From positions 248,001-312,000 of the forward strand of contig NZ_MORL01000006.1 in the NCBI RefSeq assembly GCF_001870735.1: a DNA stretch of 64,000 bases. Direction: 5' to 3'. Of the stretch, positions 7,584 to 16,006 are shown one piece after another; position 1 is the first letter of the stretch; each line of letters begins with the position of its first letter. The notes under the pieces are model-generated. The model ran no database searches. It saw nothing but the letters and a program-made list of their open reading frames with translations, and was not told the origin of the DNA. Source of the DNA: Arsenicibacter rosenii. GTDB taxonomy: Bacteria; Bacteroidota; Bacteroidia; Cytophagales; Spirosomataceae. The translations under genes were made by a program, and so were the position numbers.

Positions 7584-8507
7584 CTACATCTGTGCCAGCA
7601 GGTACAACACCGCCATGCGGACAGCAACCCCGTTTTCGACCTGATCGAGGATGATGCTGTGATGCGAGTCGGCAGCGTCGGAGGTTAGTTCTACGCCACG
7701 GTTGATCGGACCGGGGTGCATCAGCACAATCGGGCGGTCGAGGTCGTCCAGCATCTTTTTGCTGATCCCGTAGTACATCGAATATTCGCGCAGCGACGGG
7801 AAATACTTGATCTGCTGACGTTCGAGCTGAATCCGGAGTACGTTGGCCACATCGCACCAGTTCAGGGCTTCCCGCACATCGTGGCTGATTTTAATGCCCA
7901 GTTCGCTCATGTATTTCGGGATGAGCGTTGTCGGGCCGCAGACCATCACCTCGGCACCTTGCTTCTGCAGGCAGAAAATGTTGGAAAGAGCCACCCGGGA
8001 GTGGGTAATATCGCCGATGATCGCCACGCGTTTACCGGCCAGATCGCCCAGTTTTTCGCGGATCGAGAACGAGTCGAGCAGGGCCTGGGTCGGGTGTTCG
8101 TGCGTACCGTCGCCGGCATTCACCACATTGGCCGGAATCCGGCCGGAGAGGTAGTGCGGGGCACCGGGACTGCTGTGGCGCATGACAATCATATCGACTT
8201 TCATGGCCAGGATGTTGTTTACTGTATCGAGCAGGGTTTCTCCTTTTTTCACCGAACTGCCCGACGCCGAAAAATTCACGACATCGGCCGACAGCCGTTT
8301 TTCAGCGAGTTCAAACGAGAGACGGGTACGGGTAGAATTTTCGAAAAAAACGTTGGCAATCGTAATGTCACGCAGCGAAGGGACCTTCTTGATCGGCCGG
8401 TTGATGACTTCCTTAAATTCCTTAGCCGTGTCGAGAATCAGATTAATGTCATTCTCGTTGAGGTCTTTAATGCCCAGCAGGTGTCGAACGCTTAATGAAT
8501 CAGCCAT
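7584..8507 (-). CDS. pyrB: Aspartate carbamoyltransferase catalytic chain
   Basis: Catalyses carbamoyl phosphate plus aspartate to N-carbamoyl-aspartate in pyrimidine synthesis. With the start at 8507 the protein has about 307 residues, normal for the family. Signatures are FENSTRTR (55-62, carbamoyl phosphate binding), VVNAGDGTHEHPTQALLD (HPTQ at 138-141) and HPGPINRG (264-271). An upstream ATG at 8522 would sit almost on the predicted transcription start, so MADSLSVRHLLGI is preferred. Downstream genes on the same strand are an antitoxin, a PIN toxin and a DinB protein, an unusual operon partner set. No pyrR or pyrI is adjacent. Confidence 0.95.
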   Translation of the reverse strand: MADSLSVRHLLGIKDLNENDINLILDTAKEFKEVINRPIKKVPSLRDITIANVFFENSTRTRLSFELAEKRLSADVVNFSASGSSVKKGETLLDTVNNILAMKVDMIVMRHSSPGAPHYLSGRIPANVVNAGDGTHEHPTQALLDSFSIREKLGDLAGKRVAIIGDITHSRVALSNIFCLQKQGAEVMVCGPTTLIPKYMSELGIKISHDVREALNWCDVANVLRIQLERQQIKYFPSLREYSMYYGISKKMLDDLDRPIVLMHPGPINRGVELTSDAADSHHSIILDQVENGVAVRMAVLYLLAQM

Positions 8508-8530
8508 GAGGAGTACGCACAAAAATTGGG

Positions 8531-8538
8531 CAAAGATA
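8531..8538 (-). promoter_or_regulatory. -7 box upstream of pyrB
   Basis: On the minus strand TATCTTTG matches TAnnTTTG. Transcription would begin near 8524, which supports the pyrB ATG at 8507 over the one at 8522. No good -33 element is visible at the expected distance, so confidence is limited. Confidence 0.45.
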
Positions 8539-8664
8539 ACCGGATTTACCTTTTCTGACAGCGAATGGTGATATTGTTCAGTAAGCCCCTGTAATTATCC
8601 AGGTGGACCGGATCACCGCAGCTACCCAATATGTACCCTGTTAACAATTATTAAATACTTATTT

Positions 8665-8695
8665 TTTGACTTATTCGGGGATAAAGTTTTCTTTG
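8665..8695 (+). promoter_or_regulatory. Probable promoter of the beta-barrel gene
   Basis: TTTG (8665-8668) and TTTCTTTG (8688-8695) are 19 bases apart, one mismatch from the Bacteroidota consensus. It lies in the 218-bp AT-rich region divergent from pyrB, and transcription would start about 24 bases before the ATG at 8726. Confidence 0.5.
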
Positions 8696-8725
8696 GGCCA
8701 ATATTCACAATAACACAACACTCCA

Positions 8726-9892
8726 ATGAAAGCACAATTCCTTACCGCCTGCCTTGCCACACTGACCTCCACACTTTTTGCCCAGATTCAGCCCGGCGAA
8801 CGATTGTATGGCGGATCAGTTTCGTCACGCAATACGTATTCGCATAACCTGAATACTGATGTAAAGAACAACAGCAGCTTTACTGCGTCAGCCGTGCAGC
8901 TGACTGTAGGGAAGTTCAGACAAAACAACTGGCTGACCGGCATCAACATGTCACTTGGATTATCTCCCGGATCAAATAAAATAGTCTCTGCTGTAGGCGG
9001 TCAGAACAACTATGAATCGGGAACACGATATTTGTCATATGCTGTTTCGTTGAATCCATTTGTAAGACGTTACTGGGAGCTGAACAACATACAGCTTTTT
9101 GTCGGAGGGGGCATTGGTGTCTCCGTGAGTGGATTTTATAGTAGAGATAAAGAGTTTCCGGCTGAGGACTACACCTTTTCCGGAAACAGAATGTTTGGTT
9201 TCGGCATTTCGCCCTCGTTTGAAGCAGGGCTGAATTATTTTGTCACAAAGCATCTGGCACTGGAGCTCAAAATATCTACAAATGCTTTCCCTGTATCATT
9301 CGGCCAACTCGGTGCCGGGTTTATTTACCGTACCGGCGATCATGCATTAACGCTTGACAATCAGGCACAGACTAATCAGACCAAAAAAGGGGGATGGTTG
9401 CCTGGCGGTAGTTTCTCAATTAGTAATACATCCGTTAAAACACCCGGTGAAAGAAATTTAACCTACGACCCGGGTATTTACAAAGTGAGTTTATCGGCGG
9501 GGAAGTTTATTCGGGAACGAACTGTCCTGGGTATCGAAGCAGGGTATCAGTATACTGAGCGCAGGACAGAGGGAGAGAACGCTTCTGTAAGTAAGTCAAA
9601 GTGGTTTTCGGTAGTTCCGTATGTGCAAACGTATTGGCTGACGAGCCGGCTGACGCCGTTTCACCGGATTTCAGCCAGTTGGTCGAAACTGGTTGGGGCA
9701 CAAGGCAATACCTTTGGTCTTAATGGTCAGTTTGGGCTTGCCTATATGTTAGGCGAGCGGTTTATCATTGAAACCTCTCTGGCAAGTGTTGGTGTTGACT
9801 ATAGCCGGCTTGGTAACAGTTATGAGACTATATCACCATACGCCTCCGCTTCTCTCGGTAACCAGTTCGCTTTACGCTATGTATTTCGGTAA
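8726..9892 (+). CDS. Hypothetical outer-membrane beta-barrel with internal duplication
   Basis: A 388-residue protein with a signal peptide (about residues 1-19, ending TLFAQ) and alternating hydrophobic/aromatic strands ending in an aromatic residue pair (YVFR), as expected for an outer-membrane barrel. It reads as two related halves: residues about 28-205 and 225-388 both begin GGS.S..NT and go on to a strand with GKF (LTVGKFRQNNWLTGINMS and LSAGKFIRERTVLGIEAGY). Each half resembles a small OmpA/OmpW-like barrel. No specific function is recognised. It is a single gene between pyrB and fabG. Confidence 0.75.
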   Translation: MKAQFLTACLATLTSTLFAQIQPGERLYGGSVSSRNTYSHNLNTDVKNNSSFTASAVQLTVGKFRQNNWLTGINMSLGLSPGSNKIVSAVGGQNNYESGTRYLSYAVSLNPFVRRYWELNNIQLFVGGGIGVSVSGFYSRDKEFPAEDYTFSGNRMFGFGISPSFEAGLNYFVTKHLALELKISTNAFPVSFGQLGAGFIYRTGDHALTLDNQAQTNQTKKGGWLPGGSFSISNTSVKTPGERNLTYDPGIYKVSLSAGKFIRERTVLGIEAGYQYTERRTEGENASVSKSKWFSVVPYVQTYWLTSRLTPFHRISASWSKLVGAQGNTFGLNGQFGLAYMLGERFIIETSLASVGVDYSRLGNSYETISPYASASLGNQFALRYVFR

Positions 9893-9906
9893 CACGCGCT
9901 AAGCCG

Positions 9907-9938
9907 TTTGTCCAATCCCCGTTAATACGCTATTTTTG
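9907..9938 (+). promoter_or_regulatory. Bacteroidota-type promoter for fabG
   Basis: TTTG (9907-9910) and TATTTTTG (9931-9938) are separated by 20 bases, an exact match to the consensus. Transcription should start near 9945, giving a leader of about 75 bases that contains two palindromes. Confidence 0.75.
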
Positions 9939-9948
9939 GCCTTCTATG

Positions 9949-10009
9949 CATCACAGAACGCTGGACTGTGATGAGTTATGTGGTTAATAACACAGAATGC
10001 TGTTCTGTG
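9949..10009 (+). promoter_or_regulatory. Two related palindromes in the fabG leader
   Basis: CATCACAG...CTGTGATG (9949-9956 / 9966-9973) and CACAGAA...TTCTGTG (9991-9997 / 10003-10009) share the CACAGAA word and lie just downstream of the predicted transcription start. They could be paired operator sites for a dimeric repressor or two RNA hairpins before the start codon. Confidence 0.5.
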
Positions 10010-10019
10010 GTACAACAAG

Positions 10020-10766
10020 ATGGATTTACTGAAAGGAAAAGTTGCGTTAATTACCGGAGCCTCACGGGGAATCGGCCGGGCCATCGCCACACGGTATGCT
10101 CAGGAAGGAGCAGATGTGGCATTTACTTACCTGTCGAGTGTAGAAAAAGGACAGGCTCTCGAAGCTGAACTCAGTGCGTTTGGTGGCCGGGTGAAAGGCT
10201 ATCGGTCCGATGCGTCGGACTATACAGCCGCCGAAGACCTCATTGCGCAGGTGGTTGCTGACTTTGGCAAGGTTGATGTTGTGGTCAACAATGCGGGTAT
10301 TACGCGCGACGGATTGTTGATGCGGATGTCGGAAGAACAATGGGACACCGTTATTAACGTTAATCTGAAGTCGGTATTTAACCTGACCAAAGCCGCCATC
10401 AAACCGATGATGAAAGCGAAGTCGGGGTCAATCATTAACCTGACATCGGTAGTCGGTCTGCGCGGAAACGCCGGACAGGCGAACTATGCGGCTTCCAAAG
10501 CAGGCATCATCGGCTTTACCAAGTCGGTGGCGCTCGAACTGGGTTCGCGGAATATTCGCTCAAATGCCATTGCACCGGGCTTTATCGAAACCGAAATGAC
10601 CGGCGAAATCAACGAGAAAGCCGTTGAAGAATGGAAACAGTCGATTCCGATGAAACGCGGCGGGCAACCCGAAGAGGTGGCCGATGCCTGCGTTTTCCTG
10701 GCCTCAGACCTGTCGCGGTACATTACCGGACAGGTATTGCAGGTCGATGGCGGAATGCTTACTTAA
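10020..10766 (+). CDS. fabG: 3-oxoacyl-[acyl-carrier-protein] reductase FabG
   Basis: A short-chain dehydrogenase of 248 residues that reduces 3-oxoacyl-ACP with NADPH in fatty acid synthesis. Cofactor motif TGASRGIGRA lies near residues 12-20, NNAG near 90, and the catalytic Ser143 (LTSVVG), Tyr156 and Lys160 (YAASK) are present; the C-terminus YITGQVLQVDGGM is typical of FabG. The ATG at 10020 (MDLLKGKVALITG) is preferred over an upstream GTG-type extension, which would read through the palindromes of the leader. It stands alone, not in a fab cluster, so a role in another 3-oxoacyl reduction cannot be excluded. Confidence 0.93.
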   Translation: MDLLKGKVALITGASRGIGRAIATRYAQEGADVAFTYLSSVEKGQALEAELSAFGGRVKGYRSDASDYTAAEDLIAQVVADFGKVDVVVNNAGITRDGLLMRMSEEQWDTVINVNLKSVFNLTKAAIKPMMKAKSGSIINLTSVVGLRGNAGQANYAASKAGIIGFTKSVALELGSRNIRSNAIAPGFIETEMTGEINEKAVEEWKQSIPMKRGGQPEEVADACVFLASDLSRYITGQVLQVDGGMLT

Positions 10767-10885
10767 TGGCAGAGGGCATGGGGTATGGAGCATAGGGCTT
10801 AGCGCAGGGTGTTGGGTCTGCTGACTCCCCGCTCTACGCCCCTTGCCCTACGCTCTCTGCCCTCTGCCCCACGCTCCCAAGCCAA
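10767..10885. repeat. Long imperfect palindrome of degenerate short repeats
   Basis: The left side is G-rich (GCAGAGGGCATGGGGTATGG, AGGGCTTAGCGCAGGG) and the right side is its loose complement (CCCCTTGCCCTACGCTCTC, GCCCTCTGCCCC), so the transcript can fold into a long hairpin. It sits between fabG and the VWA gene and may end fabG transcription. The word GCGTAGGGCAAGG of its right arm (read in reverse) returns in the cusA insertion at 61.6 kb. Confidence 0.7.
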
Positions 10886-10896
10886 TACAACCTTTT

Positions 10897-13008
10897 ATGA
10901 ACATCATCTTTCAAACGTCACCGTGGTGGATACTGGCCTGCCTTGCTGTAGGTGCGATCTATGCCGCGGCCATGTATCAGCCCTTGCCCAACCAGGCATC
11001 TGCCGGGAGCGTCAGTCAATGGGATAACCGCGTGCGCTATGCCCTGACGGGTGTGCGGTTTCTGGTTGTAAGCCTGTTGTGCTTTCTGTTCCTCAACCCG
11101 CTGGTACGGAATGTCCGGTCGCTGACCGAAAAACCAAAGGTGGTGTTAGCCGTCGACAACTCCGAATCGGTGGCGGCGGCGGGCCGGCCCGCCCTGAATA
11201 CGGCCCTGACCAATCTGCAGCAACTACGGCAGGAACTGGCCGACGAGGGGCTGGATGTGGCGGTGCGCACCTTCGGCGATACCATTACCGATGCCGACCT
11301 GACCCAGATTCCCTTCACGCAACGGACAACCAACCTTTCCGGCCTGCTGTCCGACATTCGTTCTGACTACGAAGGCCGCCACTTAACCGATGTGGTGCTG
11401 GTCACCGACGGTATTTTCAATCAGGGTCTTTCGCCCACGTTCGGGCAGTATCCGTTCGCCGTGCATGCGGTGGGGCTTGGCGATACCATTCCCAAAAAAG
11501 ACATTCAACTCAAAGGAATCATTGCCAACCGGATTGCGTATCTGGGCAATGAGTTTCCGATTCAGGCCGAAATTACCAGCTTCGGCTTTCAGGGGCGTGC
11601 TGCCACGGTTGTCCTGAAACAGGGCGGTCGTGAGCTGGGTCGCCAGCCGGTTAGTTTTGCGCAGAACGAAACGTTCAGTCAGGTATCGTTTAAGACAACG
11701 GCTACCCAGAAAGGGGTGCAGCACTATACCGTCGAAATTATTCCGCAGGCGGGTGAGTTCAGCCTTAAAAACAACCGGCAGGATGTGTATCTGGACGTGA
11801 TTGACGGCCGGGAGAAAGTCCTGTTGCTGGCCGCAACGCCGCATCCGGACGTGAAAGCCTTGCGGGCCATCATTGAGAAAAACCAGAACTACGAACTCGA
11901 TGTCCGGATTCTGACGAGCGCCGATGGTCCGTTGAGCGTCGAAAAAACGTATGATCTGATTATTCTGCACCAGATTCCGGATAATGCCGGTGTCGGAACC
12001 GCCGTTATGCAGCGGTTACTGGCCCAGAACACCACGCCGGTGCTGTTCGTACTGGGCAATCAGTCGGCCGTGGGGCCGTTTAATACGTCGAATCCGGTGA
12101 TGCAGATCAACGCGCAGCCGGGGCAGGGCGATAAGGTAACGGCGCGGCTGAATTCGACATTTAAGCAAATCAACGTTGATCCGGAACGGCTGGAGATTCT
12201 GAGTAAATTCCCGCCGATGACCGCTCCCTACGGCGACTACAAGCTGTTGCCGGGCACAGAAGTGGTATTGTGGCAGCAGGTCGGGACCGTAGCGACCAAC
12301 AAGCCGTTGCTTGCCTTAAACGTGACGGGTAACCGCAAAGCCGCCGTGCTGGCCGGTGAAGGCATCTGGCAGTGGCGTCTGGAAGAATATGCCCTCACCG
12401 AAAAGCAGGAGGTCGTCGATGAACTGCTGCAAAAAGTAATTCAGCTGATTTCGGTGAAGGAAGATCGCCGGAAACTGCGGGTGTATCCGATCCGGAACGA
12501 GTTTTATGTGGGCGAAAAAGTGGTGTTTGAAACCGAGCTTTACAACGACATTTATGAGCGGCTGTATGACAAGCTGGTAACGCTGGAAATCACCGACGAA
12601 GGCGGCATCACGCGCGATTATACCTACACCCCGACGCAGGACAACAGCCGGTTTGAAATCAGCCGGTTACCGCAGGGGGCGTACCGCTACAAGGCAAGCG
12701 TAACGATCAACAACAAAGCCGAGCTGTCGTCGGGGCAGTTCATTGTGCGCGACCTGCAGCTCGAAGCCATGAATACCACGGCTGATCATGCCATGCTCCG
12801 GCAACTCGCCCAACAAACCGGTGGTCGTTTCTACAATTCGGCTTCTGTTCAGAATATGGTGAAGGACATTGTCTCAAAGAAAAGCCCGGCCCGCCTGACA
12901 AGCACCGAAGAACTGGATGAACTCATCAACTGGCGGTGGCTGTTTTTTATGGTCCTTGGCCTTGCCGCTGCCGAGTGGGGCGCACGGAAGTACTTTGGCG
13001 GGTATTGA
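10897..13008 (+). CDS. VWA-domain membrane protein
   Basis: About 703 residues. Two N-terminal helices (SPWWILACLAVGAIYAAAMY and ALTGVRFLVVSLLCFLFLNP) are followed by a von Willebrand A-like region starting KVVLAVDNSESVAAAG with VVLVTDGIFNQG, then Ig-like beta regions and a final C-terminal helix (WRWLFFMVLGLAAAEWGARK). This is the layout of the BatA/CARDB-type aerotolerance-like membrane proteins of Bacteroidota; function is unknown. The ATG at 10897 (MNIIFQTSPWW) is chosen because the upstream ATG at 10843 would translate the palindromic repeat. The MIDAS motif DxSxS is DNSES, intact. A palindromic terminator follows. Confidence 0.85.
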   Translation: MNIIFQTSPWWILACLAVGAIYAAAMYQPLPNQASAGSVSQWDNRVRYALTGVRFLVVSLLCFLFLNPLVRNVRSLTEKPKVVLAVDNSESVAAAGRPALNTALTNLQQLRQELADEGLDVAVRTFGDTITDADLTQIPFTQRTTNLSGLLSDIRSDYEGRHLTDVVLVTDGIFNQGLSPTFGQYPFAVHAVGLGDTIPKKDIQLKGIIANRIAYLGNEFPIQAEITSFGFQGRAATVVLKQGGRELGRQPVSFAQNETFSQVSFKTTATQKGVQHYTVEIIPQAGEFSLKNNRQDVYLDVIDGREKVLLLAATPHPDVKALRAIIEKNQNYELDVRILTSADGPLSVEKTYDLIILHQIPDNAGVGTAVMQRLLAQNTTPVLFVLGNQSAVGPFNTSNPVMQINAQPGQGDKVTARLNSTFKQINVDPERLEILSKFPPMTAPYGDYKLLPGTEVVLWQQVGTVATNKPLLALNVTGNRKAAVLAGEGIWQWRLEEYALTEKQEVVDELLQKVIQLISVKEDRRKLRVYPIRNEFYVGEKVVFETELYNDIYERLYDKLVTLEITDEGGITRDYTYTPTQDNSRFEISRLPQGAYRYKASVTINNKAELSSGQFIVRDLQLEAMNTTADHAMLRQLAQQTGGRFYNSASVQNMVKDIVSKKSPARLTSTEELDELINWRWLFFMVLGLAAAEWGARKYFGGY

Positions 13009-13035
13009 TTGGTCAACTTCCTGGAAGTATATCTT

Positions 13036-13077
13036 AGTGGTGGCACGACTCTCAGTCGTGCCACCACTTTTTATTTC
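13036..13077 (+). terminator. Palindromic repeat terminator (AGTGGTGGCACGACT family)
   Basis: Perfect 15-bp arms (13036-13050 and 13054-13068) with a 3-base loop, followed by TTTTTATTT. The same palindrome with a different loop recurs at 56491-56523, so this is a dispersed repeat acting as a terminator for the VWA gene. Confidence 0.85.
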
Positions 13078-13133
13078 TATTTTGGTAACTCGCCGAGAGG
13101 TCTAAACCGCCAGGCGGCCCTGCCTCGGGGAGA

Positions 13134-15845
13134 TTACTCCTCAAACAACCAGTCGGCCCCTTTGCGCGAAGCCAGACCGGCGTCAAACGGCGTAATGGCA
13201 TAGTTACCGTCGACGAAGCCGAGGACCAGACAGACACCTTTACCCAGCGTCAGCGCATGGTCACCCGCCGGAAACGTGTAGGCATGCACCTGTACCGGCG
13301 GCATATCGGCAACCACCAGCGCATTGGCGATTTTTACCTCCGCCTGCCCGAAATCATTGGCGCTGGCATCGGTTTCCAGATTTGGCTCGGGCAAATAAGT
13401 AGTCTTATCGGTTGATTTAAAAAAGCCAACCAACAGCTGCACCGGCTGTTTCGTACTGAAACGCACGACTGTTGGTGTCTCTGTCTGGGTCTTCATCCCA
13501 TAACGAACCCCGCTCAGCGTTTGCAGCGCCGGACTAACGGTCTGAATGACATTCGGCTTATCCGTAAACGGCGACTGGTTATTAGTCAGGGGATAGGTTT
13601 CGCCGGTCAGCGTTACGGCTGCTTTGGGCAGGGCAGTGCTGGCCAGCGAATTAGTGGTTGTCGCCGGTGATGCTTTGAGCTTAGCCAGATTCTTTTTGAA
13701 CGTCGCCAACTCCGCCTGATAATGCGGCAGCAATTCCACCCACGTTTTGTTGGAACCGTCATTGCCGCCAATCGGCACCCGCCGTTGCTGGGTCTGCATG
13801 CTGTTGGCATACAGATAGGTATCGCGGGTCAGGTCGGCGAGTTTCCGGAAATGGACCAGACTTTGCTCCAGATGCGGGACCGCTTTTTCCAGATCCTGAA
13901 TATCCTGTGAATAGTGGTAACGCAGCACCAGCGTGGCGGCTTTAACCTTTTCGGCATAAAAATCGGCCAGGGCCCGGTAACAGTAGATGTCGTTGCGCAG
14001 CCGGTCAAAGTCAGCTTTGTTTTGCCGGACAAACGGCGTGGCGCGGTCAATCGCTTCGACGGCCAGTTTGCCGTGCTGCACTACCTCATCGACAATCTGC
14101 GGCGGGGTTTCGCCGGTATGCGGCTGTTTCTTCCATTCTTTTTCGGCCCATTCAATGAGCATTTCGCCCTCGGGGCCGTCGGAGGTATAGAGGTCAGGCC
14201 AGACGCGGTATTTGTAGGGATTCACCAGCTGACTCACAAACATACCCAGCGTGAGCGTCTGCCGGTTGCCGTTGGTTATGCCGAAGCGGCGCAGCAGCTT
14301 GGGCGCAATTTCCCCCGCCTGCTCGTAGGCCTCCAGAATATCCTGACCGTGTTTCCGGGTACCATACATCCCGTCCAGCCTGGCCGACCAGTAGGCCACT
14401 TCGTCGGTGCGGTTGCGGTGGCAGTTCCATGCGTAGCGGCCCCATGCTTCGTACCAGACCCAATCGCGGTCGATCTGCAGCTGCCGGGGCGTTACGTTGT
14501 CGGCTGTGTAAGGCCAGTCCCAGTACGAGGCTTCGGGGTAGAGGTGCAGCCCGTTGGCCCCGTGGATGGCATGCATCGCCTGTACGCTTTTCTGGATAAA
14601 ATCGGCCGACCCATAGCGGAAAGGCTCCAGATTGGCCAGAATATGCACATTGTCGATGTGGGTTGAGCCCAGGCGGCTGAGGTCGCGGTGCATTTCCGCC
14701 CACGGTCCGCGCGGCGTATAGGTTGTCAGGGCCTCACCGTTGTATTTGTTTTCGGTGTACAGGTTTTTGTAGAGCGGCAGGGCGGCTTTCATCACCAACT
14801 GCGGGTTGGTGTCGTGGCCGCGCAGCACGATCGGGGGTTCGTCGGTTTTGCCGAGCGCTTTCAAGCCGTCCTTCACGCCCGGAATAATGGTTTTGGTAAA
14901 CCACTCCACATCCGTTTCGTCGCCTTCCATGGCTTCGCCCAACGCGATCAACAGGCCCACGTTCGGGTATTTTTCAACAAACGCGGCAATCGACTTGCGG
15001 GTATAATCGGCGATGACCGGGATAATCGGGCGTTTGCGGTCCTGGGTTTTCAGGTTGTGTTTTTCGGCAAACGGCTTCGAGACGATGATGTTATAAAACA
15101 TCTGAATTACCCAGATACCCCGCTTGTCGGCCTCTTCGGTCAGGAAGCGGAACATCTCCTCATTCTTTTTAAACGTGGCATCATCGACCTCTACGGCGTA
15201 GGGATAGTCGTTGAGCCGCACCAGCGACGCAAAGGGGTGGCCATTCCAGAGATACAGCGAATTCATCCGGTTGTCGGCCAGCATATCCAGGTAGCGGATC
15301 CAGAGCGCCTTGTCGTAAAACCACGGGAAATTTTCGGGGGTGTACGGGTATTCATACACATTCCGCCCCGGCAGATAGATTGTTTTCTGAACGCCGATGC
15401 AGGCTCCGCGCAGCACCATTTCGGGCTGATCGGCCTTCCGCCAGTTGGTCGGCCAGGTCTTCCGCGCGGTAATCTCGTCAGCCAGAGCCAGACAGCCGTA
15501 CAGCGTTCCCGACGGGTCGGCCCCGCCGATGACGAAGCCTTGCGGAGTCGGCTGCACCACAAAACCCTCCTTTCCCGGCCTCGGGGCAGGAGCCGGGAAA
15601 GCCTGCGCGACCGGTTTGTCGGAAAGCAGCCCGAGAATAATGGTTTTCCCTTTGGCCGGTTCTGTACCGGTGCTGACCGTGTAGCCGGTTTGTTCGAGTG
15701 CTTTCCGGAGGCGTTCGGCCCCGAACCGGATCCGTGCATGCGGATTAGCCGGCAGCACAATCCGCACGTTTTCGGCAAGAGCCGCTACGCCGCACAGCAT
15801 GGCAATCAGCCATATCAAAAAACTATAGTGTCTGTTGTATCGCAT
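13134..15845 (-). CDS. Alpha-glucuronidase-like glycoside hydrolase (uronidase family) with C-terminal accessory domain
   Basis: A 903-residue secreted enzyme (signal peptide about 1-24). Residues about 25-150 form the N-terminal domain shared by GH67/GH20-type enzymes, including FVIGGADPSGTLYGCLALADEI. A TIM-barrel-like centre (about 160-560) contains LYLWNGHPF, LIALGEAMEGDE and HLYPEASYWDWPY, with Glu residues that could be catalytic. A helical region follows, then a beta-rich C-terminal domain (about 740-890) that resembles the N-terminal domain of the neighbouring propeller enzyme. The likely role is release of a uronic acid from a pectic oligosaccharide in the periplasm; the exact substrate is not readable. 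Similar proteins are sometimes named alpha-D-galacturonidase. It is the last gene of a minus-strand trio. Confidence 0.7.
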   Translation of the reverse strand: MRYNRHYSFLIWLIAMLCGVAALAENVRIVLPANPHARIRFGAERLRKALEQTGYTVSTGTEPAKGKTIILGLLSDKPVAQAFPAPAPRPGKEGFVVQPTPQGFVIGGADPSGTLYGCLALADEITARKTWPTNWRKADQPEMVLRGACIGVQKTIYLPGRNVYEYPYTPENFPWFYDKALWIRYLDMLADNRMNSLYLWNGHPFASLVRLNDYPYAVEVDDATFKKNEEMFRFLTEEADKRGIWVIQMFYNIIVSKPFAEKHNLKTQDRKRPIIPVIADYTRKSIAAFVEKYPNVGLLIALGEAMEGDETDVEWFTKTIIPGVKDGLKALGKTDEPPIVLRGHDTNPQLVMKAALPLYKNLYTENKYNGEALTTYTPRGPWAEMHRDLSRLGSTHIDNVHILANLEPFRYGSADFIQKSVQAMHAIHGANGLHLYPEASYWDWPYTADNVTPRQLQIDRDWVWYEAWGRYAWNCHRNRTDEVAYWSARLDGMYGTRKHGQDILEAYEQAGEIAPKLLRRFGITNGNRQTLTLGMFVSQLVNPYKYRVWPDLYTSDGPEGEMLIEWAEKEWKKQPHTGETPPQIVDEVVQHGKLAVEAIDRATPFVRQNKADFDRLRNDIYCYRALADFYAEKVKAATLVLRYHYSQDIQDLEKAVPHLEQSLVHFRKLADLTRDTYLYANSMQTQQRRVPIGGNDGSNKTWVELLPHYQAELATFKKNLAKLKASPATTTNSLASTALPKAAVTLTGETYPLTNNQSPFTDKPNVIQTVSPALQTLSGVRYGMKTQTETPTVVRFSTKQPVQLLVGFFKSTDKTTYLPEPNLETDASANDFGQAEVKIANALVVADMPPVQVHAYTFPAGDHALTLGKGVCLVLGFVDGNYAITPFDAGLASRKGADWLFEE

Positions 15846-15934
15846 ATGTCTACATGTAGCATTAATTACTGACTCCTACTGATCAATCCGGAAGATGAAA
15901 TCTGTAAGGTTTTACTGACCTGCTAAAATGTTTA

Positions 15935-16000
15935 TACCACATAGGCACATAGAAAACATAGATTTTTAATTTCTTAAGTGTTCTATGTGCCTATGTGGTA
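15935..16000. repeat. 20-bp inverted repeat (TACCACATAGGCACATAGAA family)
   Basis: Perfect arms at 15935-15954 and 15981-16000 flank an AT-rich 26-base loop. It lies 6 bases after the stop of the propeller gene (minus strand) and could terminate its transcription. A single arm variant occurs at 53021-53044, so the family is dispersed. Confidence 0.8.
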
Positions 16001-16006
16001 AATAAA

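Noticed and set aside
10843-10896. N-terminal extension of the VWA protein (MPYALCPLPHAPKPIQPF)
   Set aside because: It is translated from the palindromic repeat; the ATG at 10897 gives a normal membrane-protein start.
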